The position numbers and the translations under genes are program-made. Shown here piece after piece: positions 11,246-22,255 of a DNA stretch of 64,000 nucleotides. Every line of letters starts with the position of its first letter. Positions within the stretch are counted from its first letter, which is position 1. Under the pieces are notes generated by a model. The model did not search any database and had not been told where the DNA came from. It was given only the letters and a program-made list of their open reading frames with translations. This stretch comes from Xanthoparmelia taractica. Its lineage: Eukaryota > Ascomycota > Lecanoromycetes > Lecanorales > Parmeliaceae. The stretch is from assembly GCA_033085395.1 (NCBI GenBank), contig MU853183.1, positions 124,001-188,000 of the forward strand, in the 5' to 3' direction.

Positions 11246-12571
11246 ATTGAAAGCAATGGGCAGAAAAGGGGCGAGACTATCGCAGCTACGCTGTACGAAA
11301 GGAAAGAGGGGTCGAAGCAGCAAGAAGTGAGGAGAAGTAGGAATGATAGAGAAGTGGTAGATGAGGAGAAGGAGGTTAGGATATGCAACCTCTTGGCGTC
11401 ATAGCTTTGGCGGCTACGGTAAAGAAGCGGGACGAGTCTTTTGACTTTTTTCCCAAACGAGACTTTTGAGTGGCACGGTGACGGCAGAGCCGAGAATATT
11501 TTATACTAACTTTCTGTCCTGCTCAATCATTGGCTATTCATTGCTCTGCCATCCATCCCCCGAGATATCCAACCGTGTTGGTGTATCAGAAGCTAAGACC
11601 AGAGTGTTTTGGGTCAGAGGCGTGCCGATGATTTCCAATTTTGTTGGATCAGTCTTTGCCACTATTCTCGCGTGAATGTTATCGATAAAACACGTAAGAC
11701 GTAAATAATGTAAATGAAAGTACGAAGTAAACTCTTATACGAGTATTGAGAATTCTGCGGTGGTATAGTATAACAACAAGGGATGTTCAGCAATCCAGCA
11801 TTCATACTTGACCCGACATCGGAGAGTCAAATCATGGCGGAAAAGGCGCGGCTGTCTCGAAGGATGACTTGGCTTGAGTACACCATTTAGTCTTTTTGGA
11901 TCAGACACCATGCCACTTTGATTGACCCATGGGGACGCAATAGTACAACGTGAGACGTCGAGTAAGACGTCGAAAAGAGCAGAGACCGACGGAAAGCGCA
12001 GCCTCGTCACCGCCAGCCTTGCGGGCTTGGCAGCCACATGTATTCCAGCAATGAGGACGTCTAAACATTGACATGCTCACACTGGAAATTCATCAAGCTC
12101 TAATGGCTGGCTGTATGGCTGTCATCTACGATGTTCAAGAGCGGTCGACTCCTGAATGATATGGTGATATGTCATGTATGTCTTTTGTATGTATGCATGG
12201 GTATCAAAAGTCACCAGGTCCACAAACAACTCCAGGCCATGTGCTCCACGCTTGTGTCAACTCGAAAAGTTGATTGAGCTTGTTGGCCAAACCCTCGCTC
12301 CCTTGGAGTGCCCTGACCAGGATGTGAATGCGAGATGAGCCGGAGTAAGTGGACTTGACAACCTGTTGGATTTTGGGCCATCGCTGCTGCTGATATGTGA
12401 TCTTATGATATTAATTTACAAGGGGGCAAAGGCGGGCCAATTTAATTGGCATCGGAGGAGATCCAGCACAAAGATGCCCCCCCTCTTTTTCCCCACATGC
12501 CACATTCAAATGCATCCATATAAAAACTCCCTCAACCCCATCGCCTCCCTACCTACCCCTCCCATCAACAC
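11246..12571. other. intergenic between two minus-strand genes
   Basis: Upstream region of the aquaporin gene. Short frames only. The end near 12480-12571 turns strongly C-rich as it enters the 3' end of the next gene. Confidence 0.45.
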
Positions 12572-13750
12572 TCATTCATTCACAACCCTCAACTGCCCCT
12601 GACTACCGCCCCCACTCTTCCTCAATATCCCCTTCGTCCCAGGCCCACCCTGCTGTTTGCTATACTCGCTCATATGCCCGCTCTCGATTTCCTGCTTTCC
12701 GGCATTTAAAACGCGCTCGTTGTGGGCTTGTTGCTCGGGGGAAGCGTGGAAGCGCCGGTCGACGGATGAGTTGAGGGTGCCGCGGAGGGTTTCGCCTACG
12801 CCCTATTGGTGGCACGGTGGTTAATTTGTAAATTAATTGAGGAAAAGGGGAGTGCTTACGTGGATTCCTACGGCTGCGGTTTTGAGATTTTGTAGCGTAC
12901 AGGGGTGTTGCTGCTGCTGTTGCTGCGGGAGTGGTACTTGGCCTTGCGTTTGCGCTGGCACTTGGGCTCGCTCGTTCGGCGGCGTTCGGCTTGGATACGA
13001 GAAATTGTGCCTGCCTTGGCCTTGGGGACTACTGGGATTTCCGTAAGTGTCTGGCTGTTTCTGATCGTGGTTCCGCCCGCCCGTTAAAAAGGAGGATAAG
13101 CCTCCTCCTCCGCCGCTTGATTGCTGCTGAGATGGCGCGTGAGAGTTTCCGTAGTTGTCTGGCTGACTGTGATCCTGGCTTCTGCCGCCTGAAAGGATTG
13201 ATGATAAGCCTCCTCCGCTAGTCGATTGCTGCTGTGGTTGATTCGGGTTCGCGGAATGGTCTGGCTGCCTCTGCTCGTGATGCCTTCCACCACTTAGGAT
13301 CGAAGATAGCCCTCCTCCTCCTCCACTCGAACGCTGTTGCGGTGGTGGATTTGGACTTGGGTCCCTCCTTGTAGACTTTGGCGGAATATGCGGTGGGTTG
13401 TTTTCGCGTCGTCGTACCGTTTCCGAGACCTCAGTCTGATCGCTACTGCTATTAACTCTCGGATCCAACCTATTTGCCAAATTGCTCGTGTGCGGCCCAG
13501 AAGTCGTAGAGGCGCCGCCGCCTCCTGTTGTGGTGGTGGTTGTGGTTGTAGTCGTGGTGGTAACCGTCTGCCCTTGGTCATTGACGCTGTAACCAGTGTT
13601 GTCGCTGCCGGTCATGCTGGGCGTAGACTGATAGGAATTGCGGGCGTCTGAGGAGGCTTCGCTGCCATAGGTGGAGTCCGTGGTAGGGGTAGGGCGGTCT
13701 TTATGACCAAAGAGGCCAAATCTGGACTTTTTGTCTTTGGAGTCAGGCAT
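12572..13750 (-). CDS. conserved fungal protein of unknown function, low-complexity
   Basis: Two exons, 13750-12860 and 12802-12572, with a 57-nt intron; 373 residues. The N terminus (MPDSKDKKSRFGLFGHKDR) is basic. A run of twelve Thr followed by Gly lies near residue 67-82. Then come three imperfect repeats of about 38 residues, each with GGGLSS(I/F)L(S/T)GGR followed by a Gln/His/Pro-rich linker (about residues 147-260). The C terminus, mostly in exon 2, is a compact conserved-looking module: GIHGVGETLRGTLNSSVDRRF..NERVLNAGKQEIESGHMSEY. That module resembles a domain shared by many uncharacterised ascomycete proteins. There is no catalytic motif, signal peptide or membrane segment. The splice was chosen because it extends this module in frame. 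Confidence 0.75.
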
Positions 13751-14646
13751 TTTGGAGGCAAGAAGGAGGTGCTGAATATAGTGTGGAGGTGATATAGGAG
13801 AAAGGGTGTGATATGAGGCAGATGTGCGGTAGGGCGCGCGTTTGGCAGCGGGTGTATTTCCTTGGTCGCGCGACAAGCTGGGAATACATCGTCATTGCAA
13901 GGGTCAGGTTTCGAATATGCGCTAGGCTCAAAAAAAGAGACTCAGGGTTAGGGTCAGAAGTATCACAATTCTCTTGGGGAAGGCACCATCCATTTGGCAC
14001 AAAGCTGGGGTCAATTATGCCTTCAAAGTGCCAAAGAAGCTGGAGAAGTAAGCGAAGGTTGACATAGAAGAAGGGTGGTCGCCTCCGGTAACAGCACTTT
14101 CTGTGGCACTCCAGACCAATGATAAAACAAGTTCTTGGGGAAATACACCATGTAATCCTAGATCTCTGAATGACGGATTCCCATCTCTTGTGCAGCAACT
14201 CGTGGCATCTTACCCGATACTCAAGTATATCCAATGGGCAGCGACCCTGACATTGCTGTCATCCAAGCTCGAATATCCTTTGGGATGTCAGATTTTCCGG
14301 GGATATTGCCAATCTTTGACAGTCACACTTGTCTGATTTTGCACTTTTGTAGTCATCTTTAAGGTTATTACCCTTAAAGTAGTACGCTTCTCAAGGACAG
14401 AACCCGAAAACCTCCTCATTAAAGACTCCATGTAATGCTGAAATACAGGCATTTTGGGTAGCAGACCATCATTCATAACTGATATTTCTCGCTTTTGTGT
14501 ACTATATGTAGCTATTGATGGGGATCTATCCCCATCTTGTCTCCTTACCAAGGGGCCGCAGCCCGAGAAGACACAGCTACACAATCTAAAGGGCACGATC
14601 CCATCAAAGCGCCATCCATCTCCGGTAAAATCCCCACATTTCGCCG
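13751..14646. other. intergenic, no supported gene
   Basis: Upstream of the low-complexity protein gene and downstream of the SRA gene. Only short frames without family resemblance. Confidence 0.45.
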
Positions 14647-16020
14647 TCAAACACTGGACTTCAGCCTATCAAACACCTCCTTCTCCTCCTGAGTAGGCCT
14701 ACTCAAGTCCATGTCCGGCTGGTTAGTTTCCCTCACAAGCTTGAACCGCACGTACGCACCACCCTTCATGTTCTTCGCAGTGCCTTCCGCGATGATGCGG
14801 TACAAGCCATCGTAGCGGATCCCCTTCGACGGACAATGTTCGGCCCTCCCCGCCGAAGTGCGCAGCACACGAATGGGACGAGCGTCGCGGCGAGATTGTT
14901 GGAGAGCTTTGGTGTAATGGGTGATGATGGGGTTGACTGGGTCTTGGTTGGCGTTGCTATCGCTGCCGGAGTAGTAGAGAATGTCCTTTTGGTCCTTGTC
15001 AAGCTCATCGTAATCGCCTATGATGAATGTCAGCATTGAAACGCTTGAAGGCGGGCGGCCCGGTGGCTTACCAGAGACTACCACCGAGTAGGCTCCTGTC
15101 TTCGCCGATCCTGCAATTCCACTCTGCGTAGCCCCATGTGCTCCGTCCCTCAATGCGCAGATGCGGTAGGGCCACCATTGACCAACAACAAGTCCGTTGT
15201 GTCCAAAGACGTTGGATGGCCTTGCAGCAGACTTGTCCAAGATGCGATAGACACGGCGGCGTCCGCCAGTGAGAACCGTGTTGTGCATGATTGATTGGAC
15301 ACTGAGATCGTTGAGGGCTGGTAGCTCGCGAGACTCTGGCTCCTGTGCACTTGCCGCTTGCCTCGCGCGCTTCTTGCCTTTGCTCGCAGGAGGTGGGGAG
15401 GTCGAAGCTGGTGGTGTCTCGTCAACGACTTCTTCGATGTCAAGGTCTTCATCCACTTTGGCAAGGATTGCAGCAGCGGCTTCCTGAAAGACTTCTGGGA
15501 ATTCATAAGGACGAGTGGCTTTGGGCCATACTCCCAAGACGGCGGTCAACATGAACTTGATCTGCAATGTCTCCTCAGCAGCACGAGTGAACGTCTCCAC
15601 CTGAGAAAGGGCTTTGAGGATGTTGAAGACTACTTGGCGCTCATTCGTGGTCAAAAGACGCGGCCTCATGAGCTGGACGATGAAGCGCCCAATGATTGCT
15701 TGAGGTTCGTGGCGGCCAATCTCGGGGTAAAAGGGGAAGGTGAGGATTGCATTGGGGCTGCTTGGTACGATCATGGGCTTGAGTCCGATGCTCTCCGCTT
15801 TTGGCATGATAGAGTCGGTAGGGTCTGGTGCACCAGCAGGGTCGTTTTCCTTGCCCTCACTGCCGTTGGCGGAGTCAGCATCCAGATCATCGCACTCAGA
15901 CGACGACAGCTTAACTCACGAGGCAGCAGCTTCGACTGGCACGACGGCCATCATCTCCTCCACATTCATGGTGTTGCTCGCTGTCATTGGTGCCACGGGA
16001 ATCTTGTTTGCTTGAGACAT
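14647..16020 (-). CDS. SRA/YDG-domain protein
   Basis: Three exons on the minus strand: 16020-15920, 15859-15072 and 15017-14647, giving 419 residues. The C-terminal half is an SRA (SET and RING-associated, YDG) domain: VFGHNGLVVGQWWPYRICALRDG, GAYSVVVSGDYDELDKDQKDILYYSG, PIRVLR and KGIRYDGLYRI. SRA domains read modified cytosines (hemimethylated CpG in UHRF1, 5-methylcytosine in SUVH proteins). No RING, PHD, SET or nuclease domain is visible; the N-terminal half is alpha-helical-looking with a basic KGKKRARQ patch near residue 183. The second intron is 54 nt and free of stops, so retaining it would insert 18 residues inside the SRA fold. The role is probably chromatin or DNA-methylation related in the nucleus. 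Confidence 0.88.
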
Positions 16021-16620
16021 CTTGCTTCTGGTGAGGTTTAGCATCCACGAGCTCTCACTTTTCAGACTGAGATTGGTAGCAAAACTCACTTCACAATAGC
16101 CAGCAGGCGCAGGTAGGATAGCAGAGGGGTTGAGAGGATGTTGCTAGGAATAGCAAGAGCACTCAAATTGGTCACTGGCCAAAAAAGCTGTTCCTCCCGG
16201 ACTCGAAGATATTGTTGAGTTTGCTGTTGATTCAAAAGAAGAAGAATGTTAGTAAGCCCCGACAGGAAACCGAAGCGTTCTCACAAAGTACCAGCCGCTT
16301 TAGCAGAGTACCAGCCGCATATGGTGGTGAGTGTATACAGCCCTGGGACGCCAACCAAACTTAAGCGAGCTCTTCTTCGGCTGCCATCAAAATATATACA
16401 GTAAACAGCTGGGCTCTTACCAGAAAAGGTTGCTATTTGTTTATATATAGAGAAGCAAAGAGCACAGACGCCCGGAGAACAACCCTGTCCAAGGCTGTGC
16501 AGAGTGGTGCAGAAATGTGTAGGTTGGTCGGCGAGACGGGGTACTTAAATACTCGCAGACGCCGAAGTGAAGGATAGAAACCGATACTTCACTTTAAAAA
16601 TAAAAATTCACTACCCAAAA
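16021..16620. other. upstream region of the SRA gene
   Basis: Presumed promoter and 5' leader of the SRA gene. It includes a duplicated AGTACCAGCCGC (16287-16320) and a TATATA-rich patch (16389-16450). No other gene seen. Confidence 0.45.
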
Positions 16621-17385
16621 GCGTCACTGTATTTAGGAATCCGCCCGAAAGAGTGTCACTGCGTTTTGGAATTCACTATCCAAGATGTCACAGTAATTTG
16701 GTATTATCCCCTGCTGATAATACCGAATCTGGGAATCAGCCGTGTAAAGCACTACCGCCTTTTGAATCTTCTGTCGAATGTGTCACTGCGTTCTGGTATT
16801 ATCCCCTATAGATAATGCTGTATCTGGGTATCAGCCTTGCAAAGCACTACCGCCTTCTGGATTTTCCATCCAATGTGTCACTCCGTTTTGGTATTATCCC
16901 TTATAGATGATAATGTCCGGGGGTATTAGCCTTGCAAAGCACCACTGCTTTTTGGTAATATCCTCTATAAATCACACTGTATTTGGGTACTATCCCAATC
17001 AAGCGCCACTTCGTTTTGGTTTCATCCCCTATGGATAATACTGTCTGTGGGTATTAGCCCTGCAAAGCACCACTGGGTTTTGGTGATATCCTCTATAAAT
17101 CACACTGAATCTGGGTAATAGCCCAGCCAAGCGCCACTGCGTTTTGGTATTGCCCTTTATGGATGACACTGTATCTGGATACTGGCCCTGCAAAGTGTCA
17201 CTGGGCTTTGGAATTCATCCATCTAACTGTCACGGTGTTTGGGTATTATTCTCGATGGATGAAAACGTATCTGGGTACCGGCCCTGCAGAACCTCACAGA
17301 TCCGAGGGTATAATCCCTCGATAGCGTCACCTTTTTGCGGGTTTTCCCCCAGAGATTCTGACAGGATTCGGAGAATGATCCTCTA
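16621..17385. repeat. 32-bp minisatellite, ~24 units, 128-bp higher order
   Basis: Tandem direct repeats of 32 bp without spacers. Units align from TGTCACTGCGTTTTGGTA to the next TGTCACT. At least four sub-types follow one another: one with GCGTTTTGG and CCCCTATAGA, one with TGTATCTGGGTA and CCCTGCAAAG, one with CACCACTG and CCTCTATAAA, and one with TCACACTG and CCCAATCAAG. Together they give a 128-bp higher-order period, clearest at 16930-17190. The ends are more diverged. No conserved reading frame runs through it. Confidence 0.85.
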
Positions 17386-17964
17386 AAAGCGCAGCTTCTC
17401 AGGGCTAAGATAACTTCAAACAGACGAAGTATTATGGCAACGAGGCATAGCAGTTGCAGTAATCCAAGGTAGTAAGACTGTGCAATGCTCCTTTTCAAAG
17501 GACGGCAGCCGCGTTTGACACGAGAATATGTGGTTGTAGGCCCACACAATGATTTTCTCCAAGAGACTGCAACCACAATACGAGTATCGGATGTGATAAT
17601 GTAGCCTTTGCTAATAAGATACGCAGGGAAAATTGGGAGAGAAAGTTGACAAAATCTGGGACCGGAACCACAAATAAATGTCGTCCTTGGGGGATTATTC
17701 CGAAATATTTGGTTAATGGCTTGGATATTGGCCTTTGAGGTTGACCAGTGCTGCGGTAACCGAGTATTACAAAGATGGCAATGTGCGCGCCATCGAGCAG
17801 CACGAAAGCAGAGACAACGGGATAGGACGTGGACAAAAGTTTCAGAGAAAGGGATCTCTGTTATATATTCATGCGCAAAAGACACTAATCTTTAGTACAT
17901 GCAGGTATGACTCACCGGCGCTTTCTCATTCGACATTTCATGTTGACTACTGTACAAGTAGAAG
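17386..17964. other. spacer between minisatellite and transposon
   Basis: No gene supported. A reading frame at 17223-17885 (minus) starts here but runs into the minisatellite and has no domain. Confidence 0.5.
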
Positions 17965-17966
17965 TA

Positions 17967-17990
17967 CAGTCGACTTTCGATATAACGGAA
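17967..17990. repeat. left terminal inverted repeat of the pogo element
   Basis: 24 bp pairing with the opposite end (18986-19009) with one mismatch. Confidence 0.85.
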
Positions 17991-18100
17991 CGAAGAAATC
18001 TGATGCAGTAGTCCGTTATAACGAATATTCCTTTATGTCGAATCTACACTAGTAGATTGACACTAGTCCTATTTAGGCCTGCTATGTATTCTCAAGCCTG

Positions 18101-18847
18101 CTATGTATTCCCAAACCAGCTATCTAACTTGCCTTGATGCAATGCAGTGCTTCTAGAGAGATGAAGCTCTCTTTCACGCCGTCGTAGGGCCTTTGTAAGA
18201 GCTGGATCTCCAGATTCTTGCTGTTCTTCGTACAGTTTCAAGGTTTGGAGAGCGGAGAGAGCCTCTTGGATTGACACCTTTGAAATAGCTTCTGTTTCTT
18301 TATCTGACTCTGCAGAGGTGCTGACATCACGAATGTCAGCCATAATCTCGGCTGTTTGATCACTGTGGTCAGCAGAGCCAGCCTCGCCATGCTTGATGCG
18401 TTGTCTGATGTTGTGGCGATGTTTGAAGCGTGTAAGCCAGCCGTCAGATAGCTTGGGAGCAGGGAGGCCTTGATAGCAGGGCAGTTTTCTCCAGAATTCC
18501 TGGGCCTTTTCGCGAAGAATTGCGCCCGTTAGAGGGTTATTCTCAGCCTCGTATCGCTGTTCCCACTCAAAGAGAGCTTCTTCAAGCTCTTTCCATTGAC
18601 ATTCACGTCCTTTAGAAGAGTCTTGGCCAGTAGAGATAGATGTATCGTCAAGATAGGCCCATTTCTGAGAGAGAATCTCGCCACATGTGGAAGAATTCAA
18701 CACATATCCATATGTACGTAGCCACCATTGACCAGCGGACTGTAGAGACTGTTTTCCATTGGAATCATCATTATACCAGGCTCGTAAGGCCTTTCTTTGA
18801 CTGACTTTGATGGCCTTTCGACTCTTTTTGGCGGGGGGGGGATCCAT
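18101..18847 (-). CDS. truncated pogo/Fot transposase, DNA-binding domains only
   Basis: Uninterrupted frame of 248 residues inside the transposon. Residues about 12-60 form a psq-type helix-turn-helix (KALRAWYND..CGEILSQKWAYLD). Residues about 80-150 form a CENP-B-type helix-turn-helix (LTGAILREKAQEFWRKL, LSDGWLTRFKHRHNIRQRIKHG). The sequence then passes directly to the C-terminal segment usual in Fot proteins (SIQEALSALQTLKLYEEQQ, LTKALRRRERELHLSR). The DDE integrase-like domain normally lying between them is absent, yet the frame is kept. The product could bind the terminal repeats but could not cut DNA. Confidence 0.85.
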   Translation of the reverse strand: MDPPPAKKSRKAIKVSQRKALRAWYNDDSNGKQSLQSAGQWWLRTYGYVLNSSTCGEILSQKWAYLDDTSISTGQDSSKGRECQWKELEEALFEWEQRYEAENNPLTGAILREKAQEFWRKLPCYQGLPAPKLSDGWLTRFKHRHNIRQRIKHGEAGSADHSDQTAEIMADIRDVSTSAESDKETEAISKVSIQEALSALQTLKLYEEQQESGDPALTKALRRRERELHLSRSTALHQGKLDSWFGNT

Positions 18848-18985
18848 GACTTTTCCGTTGTAGGCAAAAAAATACTTCCGTTATGGCTTATAACGAAATT
18901 TTCCGTTATTTGGATGAGGATTGTATGAGGATTTATGGAAAATCTGCAGATCCATTCAGCTATACGAAAAATCCGTTATAAGCGA

Positions 18986-19009
18986 TTCCGTTATATCGGA
19001 AGTCGACTG
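18986..19009. repeat. right terminal inverted repeat of the pogo element
   Basis: Inverted partner of 17967-17990; followed by the TA target duplication at 19010-19011. Confidence 0.85.
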
Positions 19010-19011
19010 TA

Positions 19012-19479
19012 GAAGTAAAGTAGACACGGCAGGACAGGAAAAAGATGAGAGTATACTACTTTAAGGCAAGTGTAAAACGTACTAGCTGTAATTTTTGGAC
19101 TCACATGATTCCAATGCTCTGATTGGCTAGATATGCGAATGCTTGTCTACAGCTTGCCCTTCAGTTTCAGCAAATCTTATGCGCTGAACCTCCTGGAGCC
19201 ACTGAGAGCCTTGGTTCACCTTTAACAGTCTTCCACAGCCAATGCGACCACCATTTGGCCAGCTGGCTGGGTACCGTTGGCTGCCCTGTGGAGACCTGCC
19301 TGGCATATATATGTAGGGGCTTCTGTACGGAGTTGCAGATGCGAGCCCTCCCTTTCTCACCCAATCATTCCTGAGGCGGGAGTAGACCAATCCGCTGACC
19401 AGGGCGTGGCAATTATCGGAAGAGAAAGTTGCTTGAAGCAACCAATCAATCAAGTTGCTCTAGATTTGGGCAGCCAGGC
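19012..19479. other. upstream region of the RBR ligase gene
   Basis: Between the transposon and the RBR gene; promoter presumably here. No gene seen. Confidence 0.45.
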
Positions 19480-21838
19480 ATGCCCGTTGCCACCAAAATA
19501 TCTACCACCTCCCACCATCACCGTACCCAAGCTTACCCTTCACATCCTTCACAATACCACGCGTATGAAAGCGCTTCGGATTCTACCGTCTCAGATTCAA
19601 TCCAAGAAGTAGGAAAGTCGGTTGAAGCTCGCGAAAATCCTCCGCAGCAGCGTTGCTCAGGAGTCCAGGGGGCGATGAGCTCTCATTACCCACGGAGATC
19701 GTATTCAGACTCTAAATCAAACGCCAAGGAGACATATGTGAAGGAACCTAGAGTGGTGGTTCGAGAAGTACGGAGAAAGTCGGATTCAGAACACCGGCAC
19801 CATCAGCGTAGATCTGAGAAGGAGGATGGGAATGAAGGCGAAAGAGTCCGGGGTCATAAAATGCAGAGGAGGAACGAAGGGGAAGCGGATCGTTACAGGC
19901 CCAGCACTATACGGAGGTCGACAACGAACGCTGGCGAAGCAACTGGGACAAGGCATGAGCGGCACCGGACAGAAGACAGAGAAGGGCGAAGAAGACATTC
20001 TGAGCGAAGGTCGTCGCACCATGAGGAGAAAGCTCATACCCCATTACGGCGCGAGAAGCGCTCTGTTGCAGATCATGCCCCGAAGAGCACCAGAGATAGA
20101 CCTCCGGTCACCAGGTACGCTACATAACCCTTCCCAGACATATTTCGAGTGCTAAATGCTTGTACTGCAGAAGCGCGACTGTCCGGGAAACCATCAGAAC
20201 GTCGTACTTCAGGCCCCCTTCCAAGCGAAGTCAGACCTCCGTCCATCAAGCGCGACCCCCGACATTTGCTCAGCCCACATCACCACCCGTGCGCGAGAAA
20301 TTGGAGCGAGCGCCATCTACTACTAGAGGAAGCAGGCCAGCTGGTCGACCGTCGAGTATTCTCGGGTCGATTTTTGGACTTCCTACACCAGCCAAGCCGG
20401 CCGCACCGGCTAAGCCACCAAAGCCCGAGCGACAGTAAGCTCTACATACACTATATCTCATTCTCCCTTCCGTGCATGTGCTAACTCAGATCACGACAGA
20501 GTTGAATGTATAACCTGCCTTTCCGATGACGTCCCCATCTCCAAATCCGCTCTACTACCCTGCAAACACCGCATGTGCAACTCCTGCCTTCGCCGCATCT
20601 TCACTCTCTCTACGACGGACCCACAACATATGCCCCCAACCTGCTGCACAAAAGACTGTATCAACCTGAAACACGTGGACAAGCTCTTCGACAACAGCTT
20701 CAAAAGAAAATGGAATCGAAAGTACCAAGAGTACACCACCAAAAACCGTATCTACTGCCCCGCAAGGGGTTGCGGCTCATGGATCAAACCCACACACATC
20801 TACGTTGACACCAGCGGTGGCGCCAACGGGGGTAGGAAGTACGGCAAATGCCAGAGATGCAAGACGAAAGTCTGCTGCACCTGCAACAACAAATGGCACT
20901 CCAGCCGCGAATGCCCCAAAGACGCCGCGACGCAGGAGTTCATCAAGATCGCAAAGGAAGAGGGATGGCAGCGCTGCTTCAATTGCTCCGCGACCGTCGA
21001 GCTCAAGGAAGGCTGCAACCACATGACGTGCCGCTGCCGCGCCGAATTCTGCATGATCTGCGGCCTCAAGTGGAAAACGTGCGATTGCCCCTGGTTCAAC
21101 TACGACGCCGTCGAAGCCGACCGCCTCGCCCACATGAACGTGCCCCAAGCCCGCAGAGTCCCGCTCGGTGACCCCGCGCGCGGATACCAGGAAGAAATGG
21201 ACCGGCGACGCGAGCAAGAACTCAGGGACGAGGCCTTTGCGCGCCGCATACAGATCCTCGGCCTCGACGGCGACCTCATCGATCTGGAAAACGCGCCCTA
21301 CGTCCACGCCGCCGCCGCACCACCAGCCCACCACATGCCCGCCGACTGGCACCGCCGCGCCGCAGACGTCCTCTCCGGACCGCACAACCCGGCCCAACAA
21401 CGCGCCGCCGAGCGTCTACTAGCTGAAGCCCGACCACCACCACCCCCCGCACCAAGACAACGACCCCCGCAGCCGCAGCCGCAGCCGGATCCCGAGCCGC
21501 CCTTACCACCACTACGTCGACACTCGACCGCCTCGCGCCAGTACAACAATCGCCCTTCTACCCGTCCGAGCGAGCGCGTTGTGCCGAGACGGGTCGCCGT
21601 GGCCGGTTACGGTTATGAGGCTGAGGCTGCGAGGCATAGACCTGTTGCGGGGGGGAATGGTGGTGTGGGGGTGGGGGATGTGGGGAGGAATGGTGGTGTG
21701 GGGATGGGGCAGAGGGAGAGGGAAAGAGAGGAGGGTAGGGAGAGGGGAAGGGAGAGTTTGTTGGCGGGGATTGTGGAGGGGAGGACGGCGGAGGGGAGGG
21801 TCGCGGAGTGGAGGCGGCATGTGGGGGTGTTGGGTTGA
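19480..21838 (+). CDS. RBR-type E3 ubiquitin ligase (RING-IBR-RING)
   Basis: Three exons: 19480-20114, 20171-20434 and 20500-21838, giving 745 residues. Residues 1-300 are disordered, rich in Arg/Ser/His/Glu. Exon 3 opens with RING1 (ECITC..LLPCKHRMCNSCLRRIF, near 302-345), then an IBR domain (YCPARGCGSWI..KYGKCQRCKTKVCCTC) and RING2 (RCFNCSATVELKEGCNHMTC..FCMICG). In RBR ligases the Cys of GCNHM, here near residue 472, takes ubiquitin as a thioester before transfer. A coiled, Arg/Glu-rich stretch follows, then a Pro-rich and finally a Gly-rich tail. The start at 19480 is the first ATG of the frame. The closest relatives are uncharacterised ascomycete IBR proteins of the ARIADNE-like type; the substrate is unknown. 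Convergent with FAS1. Confidence 0.9.
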
Positions 21839-22255
21839 AGAGTGGGGGAAAGGGGTGTCTGTTTTGAAGAGAGAAGGGGGTTGGCGGGTGTGGTGGGTTG
21901 GTCTGTGGTGATTTTTTTTGAAGGACGGATGGCATGCTTGATTTTTACACAGAAATGAAAGGAAAGGAAAGGAATGGAGGGGAAGGGAGTGAAAGATGTT
22001 CAAATACCAACAATATTTGCATGCTTACGGTGGGTGGCTTGAGCTTCTTCAGATACTACGGTACCTTACGATTGTAATATGTATTATCTAGTTTGATGAA
22101 TCTTAATTACATACACAGCATATTCTAGTTTTGTAATCTGAAGAGGTATGAAAACACTGAAGACCAATGACTAGTCTGTCTATCGCCAGCTCCTGTGTTC
22201 CAAAACACCTTGGAACGCCCCTCGCAGTGTACCTTACATTAGTGACCTTTATCCT
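21839..22255. other. 3' intergenic region between RBR ligase and FAS1
   Basis: G-rich at the left end, then AT-rich. It contains a GAAAG/GGAAA run (21955-21985). No gene seen. Confidence 0.5.

Larger units (their letters stand above)
17967..19009. mobile_element. Fot/pogo-type DNA transposon, internally deleted
   Basis: 1043-bp element flanked by TA on both sides (17965-17966 and 19010-19011), the target duplication of Tc1/mariner-pogo transposons. The terminal inverted repeats start CAGTCGACTTYCGATATAAC and match over 24 bp with one difference. It carries one minus-strand frame (18101-18847) for the DNA-binding part of a pogo transposase. Autonomous Fot elements are nearer 1.9 kb; the missing length corresponds to the DDE catalytic domain. 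The near-identical ends suggest recent activity. Confidence 0.88.

Noticed and set aside
16621..17385. Regular 32-bp repeats suggesting a CRISPR array
   Set aside because: Units are directly abutting with no unique spacers, they diverge gradually, and the genome is eukaryotic.
17223..17885. 220-codon minus-strand frame
   Set aside because: Its end lies inside the 32-bp minisatellite and the rest resembles no family.
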